Of a stretch of 64,000 nt of DNA, positions 14,601 through 21,253 are shown piece by piece. The notes under the pieces are model-generated. The model saw only the letters and a program-made list of their open reading frames with translations. It was not told the origin of the DNA and searched no databases. This DNA comes from Angiostrongylus vasorum. Its lineage: Eukaryota; Nematoda; Chromadorea; Rhabditida; Metastrongylidae. Each line of letters opens with the position of its first letter. Position 1 is the first letter of the stretch. The position numbers were made by a program, and so were the translations under genes. The stretch is from the NCBI GenBank assembly GCA_018806985.1, contig JADANN010000188.1, positions 406,993 to 470,992 of the forward strand. The letters are read 5' to 3'.

Positions 14601-17600
14601 TTACGTGTACAGTCAGCAGCTGAACATCGAAAAAAAGGCATGATGCTCCACACATTTCTTCCAGAACGACTTGCACTCGTTTCGCGAGTCGAAAACGAAC
14701 TGTATCGTCTCCTTGTAGTACTGCTAAAATCAAGGAGTAATAAAGGGCTGTCGCTTTAGTTTCTTTGACTTTTTCATCAATTGCATTTCCATTTTCCAGA
14801 TTCGAACGAAAAAAATTTTGCTAATATTCTTACTAGGATAAGTGCTTACATAGCTATCCGGGTGAAGTTTAACCAATAGTTTTTTTCGTTTGAAGCTAAG
14901 CTTGCGAATTTTTGCCCATGAGAATGTCGAAACACATTGCAGCTGGTGGTAGACTTTGATTCCGAGATGAAGCACAGCAAGCCGCGCCTCAGTGCCCCTC
15001 GATATCCTGAACATCTATTGACGTGAAGCTTTTTATAAATCCACAGTTTCCAAGGAATAAAATATTTCAAGGAATGCACACAATGACTCGAAAAAAAACC
15101 TGTAAAACACCGATTCAACACATTTTTAGTAGAATCACATTGCTTACAGGGAAATAATCGTGCAAATGGTCCAAACACTTAAGTTTGAGAACACGGTGGG
15201 GTTTGCTGTAATCCTTCACATTTACTTAGTTTTCCATTACCTTGGACATCCATGACGATAACGAAAAAAAATGCCTCAGTTCTAGCACCCAGTCCACCTA
15301 TTTCATAGCGTGAAATATAATACAATTTCAACGTACATCACGTTCAAAACTCACTCTACTCTAATGGAGTTAGTTCCAAATTGATGAGAAGATGATAAGT
15401 GAAAAGAACGTCCTTTAAAGGTTAATAACAGGAGTGAAAAATTTTTTAGGTCTACGACAACTTGTTGAAGAGACACATAATTCACAGCATTCGACACCAT
15501 TCTTAGTACCGTAGGGGTGATTGGATTCATATTTCGCCCTTACATGGAGCTGCTAGCTAAAACACTCAGTTCTGTTTGTAACAATAATCTCTAACAAAAC
15601 AAGGAAGTAAAAAAATTTTCCAACGAGTAAGCTGCAATAAACAGATGGATTAATGACCGACGAAAACTTTTGAGTGATGAAATTTACGACTTTTTCTCTA
15701 TTGTCCTGTAATAAAAGAAGTCTCTTTTTTTGAAAAAAAAATAGTTCACTTTACTTTGTGGGGTGATCCTCTTGAAAGGTATTTTTGGGACATCCGTTTA
15801 AGTCACAAAATTTTTCTACAGTTAAATTTTTTGCGCCAGTTGGGAAGCACCAGCTGCTAGCCTTTAAAGGTGCAAGGTTATAGTCAGCTGACCTTTAAAG
15901 CACCCAATACGAAGTTTCAAAGGCGAAGTTACAAAAAAAGAGAATTCATGAAACGAAGCAAGAATGGGTGTGTGAAGGGAGATGTTAAGAAAAGCATTTT
16001 TCTTTACTGATCCGAAAGACAATGAGCTGGCATGAAGTTATGTTGATGGTCCACATGATTATTAAGTCGTGAAAGGTCACCGCTTGTACTCGGCTTTATT
16101 TTAAAAGACAAAGTCACTCTCATGTTAACACCACTTGTAAAAAACTAGAACGTTTCAGAACAGTTCAAACCAGAAAAAAAACAAGCAAAGAACTGTAATA
16201 AAAAAACCATTTATATAAGGCACTAAAGTATGATGAAGTCAATAAATAAAAAAAACCTTGGCTGGATGCAGTTTAATGCCATAGAAGTCACATCGTCGGG
16301 CCACCTCAAGCATCGCAAAATCGCTTTCACCAGGGCTCATGCCACTAAAATTGTAGGATATCGATGAGATTTTTTGCTTACCCGTAACCAAATTGAGCCC
16401 ATGGTAGATTGACCGTACAGCGAAAAGACTCTTCTGATTTCATCCGCGAAAACTCCCAGTAATGAAAGGATTAATCGAGTACGGTAAATAGGGCACTTGT
16501 GTATGAGGAAGTTTTCGTATGCAATAAATAACGAACTTAAAATAACTCTTTCATAGAGATGTTACCAGAGATCACCGGAGACTTGGTTTTTTTCAGATCT
16601 AAAAGCGAATGGGACGTATTCTATCTTCATCTGAGCGATATTCATAGCTAAAATTGTAACAAACATTTACTCGAAACAGATTTTACAGTTTTTTTCTGCT
16701 TCGTAGCTGTGGTAATATGCAAACGATACGACTCATGACTTTTGAGCACGTCACTATGAAAGAAGACACATCTTAGATTTGCCCACGGTATAAGCCTCCT
16801 GCATTGGCAATTAATTACCGAAAAAAAGAAATATTTGGAAAATACTTATAAGAGTAGTACATTTGAATATTATGAAAACAGTGGAACTACCGCAAATACT
16901 TAGATGGCTCTCTTTAGTTGAATTATCAATCATTAAAAGGATCATGCAGATCGCAGCGTAAATTTTTAAGGCTTCCGTGTTTTACTTACCGAAAAAGGTA
17001 CCTTTCCTTGGGGTCTCCAGAAAGCTGCGTAAAAATACTACACATATTTGCCTTCCCTTATGGATCGGAAGGTGGTTAATGTGATGGAGTTTCTTCTGAG
17101 AACGCGACTTCGTTGATTTATGCTTAATGGGATTTCAAATGGAAAGTTCGAAATCTTTCCGAATTGAGTGATTGAGCGAAGAATGTGTCCCTATAGCACC
17201 TTGCTATTCGACATCTTAGAATTCCCTTGGAGCATGGTGACGTGATAGATTATAGTGTTCAGCTTATTTCCGAGAATCCTACGGAGATGAACTGAGCAAA
17301 TGAATAATTACCAGCTTGAAGAAATTTTATTCCATGCTTAATTATATGGTTGAATCATACCTTAATATACTCGAATTTTAGTTCAAAGTGGTTTAGTTGA
17401 AATTTTTAAAAAAAATGATTGATTGCCAGGAATTCGTAGTGGGTATTATGAAGGACTATTGGTTTTTCACACCATTCGCATTTATATTGTGAACATATTG
17501 TGTGGCCAATGTCGCTACAGATGTCAGTTGCACCAGTGGCACTGCCGTCACAGCATTCTATCGAACTTCGAGAGCGTAAAGCGCTGTGGTCAGAATCTCT

Positions 17601-20600
17601 CGCTCACGAACAACTGCTGAGGACGCAGCCGAACGTTGCCGACATCCCCTCAGTGAGTACGTCGAGTTCCGGAATGAAATTCGTAACGTGACCAGTCCAC
17701 AAGAGGCCATTTCATCAAGGGAGAATAACTTGCTTATTCAATATATTTCGAAATGGAATATTTTCGTGCAAGAAGAGAGAAGACGTGTCCAGTGGAGTTT
17801 CCACAGAACAGGTCACTGTTTGAGAACATCTTCGTTGATGTTCATTGTTCTAGAATGTATTTGAACGTCATATGGATATAATAACCTATAATAGACTTAA
17901 TCCTAATCGTTGCATGTCATTAATAAAGACCGCTTGTAACAATCATTTATGAAAATATGGTGAACTGAAGATATAAGGGGGACTACGAAGATCCGAAAAA
18001 GGCGCTTTTTTAAACACCCGTAAAATTTGACTAGAAACCAAATGTGTAAAAAGTAATGATAATAATGGTAATAGTGATAATAGCATTAGTAATAGTAACA
18101 TTTTGGAACTTGACTGTAACCGACATTCATTTGAACATATGTCCCTTGGATGAAGGATGAATGAAGGGAAGCTCAGGGAAAAAGAAACTGTAGATTCTAA
18201 GTGGAAACTATTAAGTGAAAAGATATAAACTAACATCAAATTCTTGTGGTTCTCCATCACTTTTTGCTGAAACTCAATAGTTTGATGTGGTATGAACCGC
18301 GAATGCGAGAGATAGGTCGCATCAGGATAGTCTTCAGCCGAGAAGTCTCCACATTCGGACTGCAATCACTGATGGTCGTCGCCGTAGAAGCATTCAGAGT
18401 AGCTAAGGTGGCTCACTCACCTGCACAAGATATGCTGCCAGAAGTGCAGCTGTCGTCTCTGCACAGTGCAATTCACCTACTGATAAGTCGCGACGAATTT
18501 GAAGACTCAACAGGTATCTGAGTGTGAGCAATAAGGTTGAAAAAAACGGAAGCGTCCCCTTGCTAGTAAACTATATAGTACTCGTAGTAGTTCTAAAACT
18601 TATAATTTTAGTGGAAGAAAAACTAGTTAAAAATCTCCATTTTATGCACGAAAACGGTTAACTTAAATTTCATAGTAAAAAACTTTTCTCGTCATCAAAC
18701 AAGTTCGCACTATCGACTGTTGTCATCAAAAGGAAAAGGACGAAGACGAAAGCCAACGTCCCCAAGAACCCTTTAGAGAATATTCCATGGAATGTGAAAA
18801 AAGAAACCAACCGGGTATATTCTTCTTCCAAATCGATTGGGTTTGGTGTATAAAACTTGACAATGAAGTAAAACCGTGCGTCGTTACAATGAGAACTGAT
18901 CTGACGCAGTATCGGTTTGTCAGCATCGAGCCAACACTGTAATATTGAGGCTATTTCATGAGTTTTAACAGTTTTCGAAGAATTTTTAGACGTACAAGTT
19001 TTGGAAAACTTCAGTAGAACATCTTCCCAGTAATATATTATTATACAACGACCCCATTCGAAATAGAGTGCTCCATAGGTCTTAAGAAAAATGCAAAAGA
19101 AAATGAAGCGAAGAAACGTGAGCTTGAAAGGCTTTTCGGTTTCAGCAGATTTAGTGCTTATTTCATATTGGTTCTTGCTTCTTGTTAATTTTTTGCAAAA
19201 AGAGTGATTAGAGAACAAAGGTCTTCTCTTCTGTTCTTCTTTCCGCCTTTGTTCTAAAATCCACATCCAGAATTTTTGATATTGCTTGTAATTTTAGCTA
19301 ATACATTGTATAAAGAAAAGGTACATTAAATTGTCGTATTCTTTAAAATATGATACTAGTTCGTTAGTCGAACATCCTTAATGGCCAACGTTCCAGCTGA
19401 TTTCAGCTTCAACAGAGGTGCTGGAAAGCATCATATTACGAGCTTGTTGCAGAAGTAGTTAGTTCAGAGTTGCGAATTATAGGGCCGTTATAACTCAGAC
19501 TGAGACAAAAATATATTGATTAAAGGAAGGACTACTAGAATCTACACATTTTTTGCCATCAAGCTTATTTATTAGGACAACACAACACTCCGAAGGACTT
19601 GAGACAACGAATTCATCGAAGATTTTTTTGGCTGTTGAAGATTTTTCTCTTTCGCAGTACTTCATCGATTTTGTGACACTATTTCTTTGTTATCGCTGTT
19701 TCAAAAAGATTGAACACCTCATATTACTTGATTCCTTGGCCAAAAACAAAAAAAAATTGGTCATAGCTACCTCTTGAGATTTTGAAAAAGCTTAGGAGCT
19801 TCTTTCAGGCGCTGGAATGAAAGGCGTCGGTTATCACACAGGATCTAGTCTTCATCATACATCACGATACGACAGACAAATTGTCTTTTTTGCTGAATAA
19901 AAGAAAACTAGAGCAACATAACGACGGCGATCTCGTTTATATTCGTGCCGTTCGTATGGTATCTACATGCCGAGTTTTTCAGCTTCAAAATACCTTTCAA
20001 ATGACGAACAATTGTAAAGTTTTGCCATGAATGTTCGATTCTTCCACAACTTTGAAAGCAGTTTTTTAAATGAAAGCTTTGTTTATTGGGTTCGGATGGT
20101 CGTCGATATCTATTGAAAGGAGTCAAGAACCTTACTCCCCATTAAGACTTATGTTCGCAACATGGAACCTTACGCACTATCTCTTTATTGTGTTTTCAGA
20201 AGCCTATTCTGGTTCACTCATTAAAGACATTTCAACATCTTGCCGCTCCTATATTTCCAATTTTTAACTCACAAAGATGACGGAATTTTCAAGTTCTAAA
20301 GGCATCACTTAATCCGTTATAGTTTGGTTGTAAACTAACCTCAAGAAATGTATTGTATGGCAAATTGCTGAATAGGAAATGAGTGTGAAATGTGTAGAGG
20401 AACAATATTAGCGAGGATTAGCTGTTAGAAAACATTTGTAAACTTTATGATAACAAAATGAGAGATTATCCTTGCACCAACCAACACGTAATTTACTCGG
20501 TTAAATAATTTTGTAGTTTAAGTGGAAGAAGCAATCATTAACGCGGAATACTTCTATGTAACATCGAAATTGGTAGAAAGTCGATACTGAAAGGTGGTCA

Positions 20601-21253
20601 ACCTAATGGAAAACTAAGTTAAATCTGTATCCTTCAGTAAGACAGCTAAGAACATATTTGAGATTTTTGTCCTGAAGCACAGCTAAAAATGGACTTCAGC
20701 CAAGGCTGACTTCACAGGGTACTTGTGGCCACCTTATCGCAAATTAAAAAAGTTTTTTAAAAAGGCGCATCATAACACAAGTGTTTTTCCGTGCCACTAG
20801 GATCAGCGGAGCCAAATGAGTACTCTGCCAAGTACACGAGTGGAAACCTCACTGGTGACTGCTCAGGTTACCTAATGGTTAACGATATTAGAAACCAAAC
20901 AATTTTGATTGTTCCATAGCACGAAGGAAACCGTCATAATAGCCGCTGTTTGCAGAATAGTCTACTCGAATTTCCTTGGAAACTAGGAAATCACGTCCGA
21001 CCCTCGTTCTTGGCCATGTGAGCAGTCTCCATACAATCCACAATTTTGGCCCCAAATCGTTAGAGAAGAAAAAAAACCATAAACGAATGAAAGCGAAAAA
21101 ATCTAGTCAAAAACGAAAACAAATAATGGTTAATGAAACTTGCTGACATGACATCCAGAATTATCGATGCTCTCCAAGCCAAAAATAGTCACTCTCGAGC
21201 AGGTTCAGATGTCTAGCCACCTCGTCAAGCAACGTCTGACCGATCGCTTTATG
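2537..21253 (-). CDS. FARP-like FERM-RhoGEF protein, split gene (24 candidate exons, 5' end and C-terminus unresolved)
   Basis: Overall span of one gene; exons are listed separately. Read from high to low coordinate, translations follow the domain order of vertebrate FARP1/FARP2: FERM F1, F2, F3, FERM-adjacent segment, long linker, DH domain, PH1, PH2. FARP proteins are membrane-proximal activators of Rho-family GTPases in neurons and migrating cells: FERM and PH domains bind membrane and receptors, DH catalyses nucleotide exchange. Landmarks include FSWAKIRKLSFKRKK (F3), SFWKKCVEHHAFF (end of F3), GRTQKQLIDYVREHHKR (FERM-adjacent), CYIPLN near LHRV (DH), GYLLRK with GWQRLW (PH2). The nematode orthologue could be frm-3 or a relative, but I cannot settle the name. 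F1 lacks its first strands, so at least one upstream exon is missing. Several exons need a one-base-shorter homopolymer to stay in frame. Confidence 0.93.
2748..2864 (-). CDS. FARP-like exon: PH2 first strands
   Basis: Acceptor TCATTTTTAG, donor CACAAG/GTTGAT. Reads SGYLLRKLRNSNGWQRLW, then LTSHTLFFYKTHK, equivalent to SGYLLRKFKNS-GWQKLWVVFTN-LFFYK-H in FARP. The exon is 117 nt, phase 0 both sides, no frame problem. Confidence 0.92.
3061..3163 (-). CDS. FARP-like exon: linker before PH2
   Basis: Acceptor TTCATTCAG. Reads SVDELQAKERRRLSPLQ, then VCWHRKTTLGIHQIYD and donor GAT/GTTCGT. VCWHR-T is conserved just before PH2 in FARP proteins, and the number of residues from there to SGYLLRK is the same as in FARP1/2. 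Confidence 0.85.
3234..3339 (-). CDS. FARP-like exon: inter-PH linker
   Basis: Acceptor CTATTTTAG-type (ATTTTAG), donor TTTAAAG/GTACTC. Reads DISSAVKQHVKNRFELPSI, completing the PH1 helix, then an acidic TESDHRFPELGRDFK linker. The junction with the next exon is out of phase as written, beside a C5 run at 3160-3164. Confidence 0.7.
3430..3547 (-). CDS. FARP-like exon: PH1 second half
   Basis: Acceptor AAACCTTTAG. Reads VEDGDTYEVTGKRND, AFTLHFGRKSIVLASPAKE and RWIEA. The aliphatic strand followed by E-(R/K)W-(I/M)-x-x is the end of a PH domain, with its invariant tryptophan in the C-terminal helix. The 3' boundary near 3430 is approximate; the junction to the next exon is out of phase by one as written. 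Confidence 0.82.
3593..3765 (-). CDS. FARP-like exon: PH1 first half
   Basis: Acceptor CGATTGCAG. Reads RLLRFGWVERWSERGLSPRM and LLLFSDEVLLAHR, matching G-L-K-GLQQRMFFLFSD-LLY of FARP PH1. The second half of the exon is coding in another frame (IEIERDYWFDKCLA), which joins the next exon in phase 0 at donor GCG/GTGCGT. One frame change is therefore needed within the exon, and it is not an obvious homopolymer. Confidence 0.8.
3836..4104 (-). mobile_element. SINE S1 copy in a FARP intron
   Basis: Reverse orientation, full length: tail at 3836, tRNA-like head GGGCGCGTGTGGCGCAGTGG ending at 4104. It retains the head, the CGGGGTCGGCAAATTGGTAC core and the GCATTCAGTCATCTCCAACG tail block. It lies in the intron between the DH and PH1 exons. 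Confidence 0.88.
4320..4685 (-). mobile_element. SINE S3 copy (different tRNA head, shared S1 core)
   Basis: On the minus strand a tRNA-like head (AGCACAGTGGCAGTG, B-box-like GTGCTAGTTCGATTGC) is followed by the same core block as S1 (CTCATCCCTCCGAGGTCGGG, GGACTTGTCTGGGG), then a tail unique to S3 (GGAAACGAATCGAATG, TGCTGCGATC). Further copies lie at 29.75, 30.67, 49.93 and 51.53 kb. Confidence 0.72.
4825..5025 (-). CDS. FARP-like exon: end of DH domain and helix into PH1
   Basis: Acceptor TTAATTCCAG, then ILTRLVEWQLSEG, FGPIRVALEKISRFADSTRK and a long helix, ending LLTQPNR at donor GTAGTG. The (A)L-x-x-I-x-x-(F/V)-A pattern followed by a basic helix is the closing DH helix. The exon is 201 nt, phase 0 at both ends, with no frame problem. 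The 1.06 kb intron that follows contains a SINE S1 and an S3 copy. Confidence 0.88.
6129..6214 (-). CDS. FARP-like exon: DH domain CR3
   Basis: Acceptor CTCTGTTTAG, donor CCG/GTGCGT. Reads RKFEASNQCYIPLNWILLK, then after a shift SLHRVLAWRP. FE---CY-PLN-LL--LHR is the diagnostic FARP form of the third conserved DH region, where most RhoGEFs have QR-RY. The coding run AAAA (plus-strand T4 at 6159-6162) must be three bases for LLK and SLHRV to share a frame and for the exon to end in phase 0. Confidence 0.88.
6290..6437 (-). CDS. FARP-like exon: DH domain (CR2)
   Basis: Acceptor TTCTTTTGTAG, donor ATGAG/GTATGG. Reads EIYHNSLQRVLC, then PAYASLLEQYPIYIAALDQL and AKSNAEFRSQM. It aligns without gaps with the FARP DH segment between the second conserved region and the conserved F-E. 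It ends in phase 2 and joins exactly to the next exon. Confidence 0.85.
6587..6701 (-). CDS. FARP-like exon: DH domain
   Basis: Acceptor GTCTTCTAG, reads NLPRLIEPFLDSSG, then a lysine-rich helix KLKELKDAQTCFLEEIS. The spacing to FL-x-E-I matches H--F-NFLKEIE of FARP DH domains. Two donors near 6587-6590 give the same phase; the exact last base is uncertain by three. Confidence 0.75.
6912..6992 (-). CDS. FARP-like exon: DH domain first helix (CR1)
   Basis: Acceptor TTCCTCGTAG. Reads VGLSDMCYQIRE, then DLLDHERCASRDFRL, the (L)-x-x-ER-x-x-x-D pattern of the first conserved region of RhoGEF DH domains. The donor TTG/GTTTGT is chosen because it gives phase 0 into the next exon; the alternative GAGAG/GTAGCT 11 nt further breaks the frame. 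Confidence 0.75.
7354..7507 (-). CDS. FARP-like exon: acidic segment before the DH domain
   Basis: Reads acidic, threonine-rich sequence ending DLSVIYTDMEEATSGSKE, then donor GAG/GTAGTT in phase 0. The next exon continues the DH domain in phase. The 5' boundary is uncertain: there is an in-frame ATG at about 7505 and several AG acceptors between 7490 and 7525, so this could also be an internal start. Confidence 0.6.
7510..10197. other. FARP intron region without recognised coding sequence
   Basis: AT-rich; holds the S2 copy at 7.67-7.80 kb and otherwise nothing I recognise. Open frames here are short and unlike known proteins. Confidence 0.6.
7665..7800 (-). mobile_element. SINE S2 copy, diverged, in a FARP intron
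   Basis: On the minus strand: AAGGCAAATCGAGTGCCTCA, TTGTGCAGTGGGTAACACAT (A-box-like), CTGGAAAGGGTGATCGCGTG, then GTTTTGCACATGCCTCAGCA. The order matches the S2 copies at 33.2 and 52.2 kb (head, CCGGAAAGGACAATAGCG, TTTTGCAAATATCTCAGC). Confidence 0.65.
10198..10275 (-). CDS. Candidate linker exon
   Basis: Acceptor TTGTTCTCTCAG and donor TCTG/GTATCG enclose AAGEMYQLYDQYFTAIHKK followed by ELYIS, an amphipathic helical-looking stretch. It lies between the large linker exon and the DH exons on the same strand. No family match. Another open stretch with a possible donor near 10574 lies just upstream but is too ambiguous to call. Confidence 0.35.
11021..11187 (-). CDS. Candidate linker exon
   Basis: Acceptor CTCTGGTAG and donor CGATCAG/GTAAAC enclose an open frame containing ALYGITPTNGNSFDEKEIG and then CDEPDFLNSPLPHVTMF. 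It looks like real protein but matches no family I recognise. Reading from the acceptor needs a one-base change in the A6 run. It may be nematode-specific linker of the FARP gene or part of another transcript. Confidence 0.45.
11608..13492 (-). CDS. FARP-like large exon: disordered proline/serine-rich linker between FERM-FA and DH
   Basis: About 1.9 kb with high coding potential but in successive frames. The longest open part (roughly 11688-13070) encodes a low-complexity, S/T/P/K-rich chain with basic patches and an eight-proline run near 11830 that could bind profilin, SH3 or WW partners. Frames change near T5 at 13241-13245, T3 at 13063-13065 (or a 37-nt GT-AG intron there) and A4 at 11720-11723 (plus-strand bases). 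Each change is what one surplus base would cause. The end is uncertain: one frame stops at 11609 after a segment ending LLWTDF, while removing a base from C3 at 11631-11633 would allow splicing at AAC/GTATTT to the next exon. No known domain is seen, which is normal for this linker. Confidence 0.7.
13543..13597 (-). CDS. FARP-like exon: start of linker
   Basis: Acceptor TATTTGTAG. Completes an arginine from the FA exon and reads PLRPAISSCCAPAFANYS to a GTAACG donor. The next acceptor is TTCTCTCTCCTCAG, giving a 50-nt intron at 13493-13542 whose length restores the frame. Reading straight through is possible for a while but meets a stop and leaves the downstream frame unexplained. Confidence 0.75.
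14372..14446 (-). CDS. FARP-like exon: FERM-adjacent (FA) segment
   Basis: Acceptor CTCCTTTAG, donor ACAAG/GTACCT. Reads YHGRTQKQLIDYVREHHKR followed by REPFT. (S/H)GRTQKQ is the signature of the FERM-adjacent region, which in 4.1 proteins carries regulatory phosphorylation sites. Phase 2 in, phase 2 out, both consistent with neighbours. Confidence 0.93.
14565..14723 (-). CDS. FARP-like exon: FERM F3 end and start of FERM-adjacent segment
   Basis: Acceptor GATTTTAG; reads YYKETIQFVFDSRNECKSFW, KKCVEHHAFF, then after a shift RCSAADCTRKDSRLFSKGSS and FR. The D-T--F-(S)R--CK-FWK-CVEHHAFFR motif ends F3 and LFS-GSSFR begins the FERM-adjacent region. The coding run is TTTTTTT (plus-strand A7 at 14630-14636); six T keep both conserved halves in one frame, seven T do not. 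The donor CG/GTACTT splits an arginine codon. Confidence 0.92.
14850..15006 (-). CDS. FARP-like exon: FERM F3 core
   Basis: Acceptor GATGTTCAG, donor TAT/GTAAGC. The bulk reads TEARLAVLHLGIKVYHQLQ, then FSWAKIRKLSFKRKKLLVKL and HPDSY. This is the F3 (PTB-like) lobe. From the preceding phase-0 exon the expected opening D-I-E-G-T-E is obtained only if the coding-strand GGGG (plus-strand C4 at 14995-14998) is three G; as written the frame meets a stop after six codons. Confidence 0.93.
15007..18234. other. FARP introns around the 16.3 kb exon
   Basis: Unique-looking AT-rich intron sequence with many poly-A/T runs. No repeat family or further exon recognised. Confidence 0.55.
16257..16344 (-). 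CDS. FARP-like exon: FERM F2 end
   Basis: Acceptor TTTTAG, then GMSPGESDFAMLEVARR, CDFYGIKLHPAK and a GT donor with a T-rich start. G-(S/T)P-ESD--LLE-ARR-E-YG--LHPAKD is the most conserved closing motif of F2. It starts in phase 2 after the previous exon and ends in phase 0. Confidence 0.93.
18235..18359 (-). CDS. FARP-like exon: FERM F2
   Basis: Acceptor GATTGCAG; reads SECGDFSAEDYPD, a serine-histidine spacer, then RFIPHQTIEFQQKVMENHK. The SE-GD-F and (Y/F)IP-Q-E--V-E-H spacing matches F2 of FARP and protein 4.1 relatives. It ends AT at donor GTTAGT, so isoleucine is completed by the next exon. Phase is consistent at both ends. Confidence 0.92.
18421..18517 (-). CDS. FARP-like exon: FERM F2 helices
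   Basis: Acceptor CTCACACTCAG, donor CAG/GTGAGT. Reads RYLLSLQIRRDLSVGELHC, then AETTAALLAAYLVQ. RYL-LQ-RDL-G-L-C and the TAALLA-Y-VQ run are the classic FERM F2 pattern. The following intron is only 61 nt, a size typical of nematodes. Confidence 0.93.
18812..18936 (-). CDS. FARP-like exon: FERM F1/F2 boundary
   Basis: Acceptor ATATTACAG, translation begins CWLDADKPILRQI and runs through NDARFYFIVKFYTPNPIDLE to an R codon split by a GTTGGT donor (phase 2). WLD-x-x-KP-I is the usual end of F1 and the phenylalanine-rich FYF-VKF strand starts F2. The phase joins exactly to the next exon (CG plus A gives R, followed by YLL). No frame problem is seen in this exon. Confidence 0.9.
18937..21147. 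other. FARP intron between FERM exons
   Basis: A 2.2 kb intron. Open frames (for example 19.55-19.78 and 19.9-20.1 kb) show no family resemblance. No repeat recognised. Confidence 0.55.
21148..21253 (-). CDS. FARP-like exon: FERM F1 second half
   Basis: Acceptor TTTTTAG, then a frame reading HKAIGQTLLDEVARHLN, the alpha-helix of the ubiquitin-like F1 lobe, followed by LLESDYF. Family members continue with G-L. Here the run of five T on the coding strand (plus-strand A5 at 21181-21185) throws the frame into a stop; with four T it reads DYFGLESIDNSGCH and ends in phase 0 at a GTCAGC donor. It is separated from the next exon by a 2.2 kb intron. The preceding F1 strands were not found upstream. 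Confidence 0.85.

Noticed and set aside
14503..14733. Minus-strand frame containing RLAKRVQVVLEEM as a separate protein
   Set aside because: It is an out-of-frame reading of the F3 exon; the conserved CKSFWKKCVEHHAFF frame overlaps it.
17943..18365. A 140-residue minus-strand open frame as a complete gene
   Set aside because: Only its first part is coding (FERM F2 exon 18235-18359); the rest is intron read-through past a GTTAGT donor.
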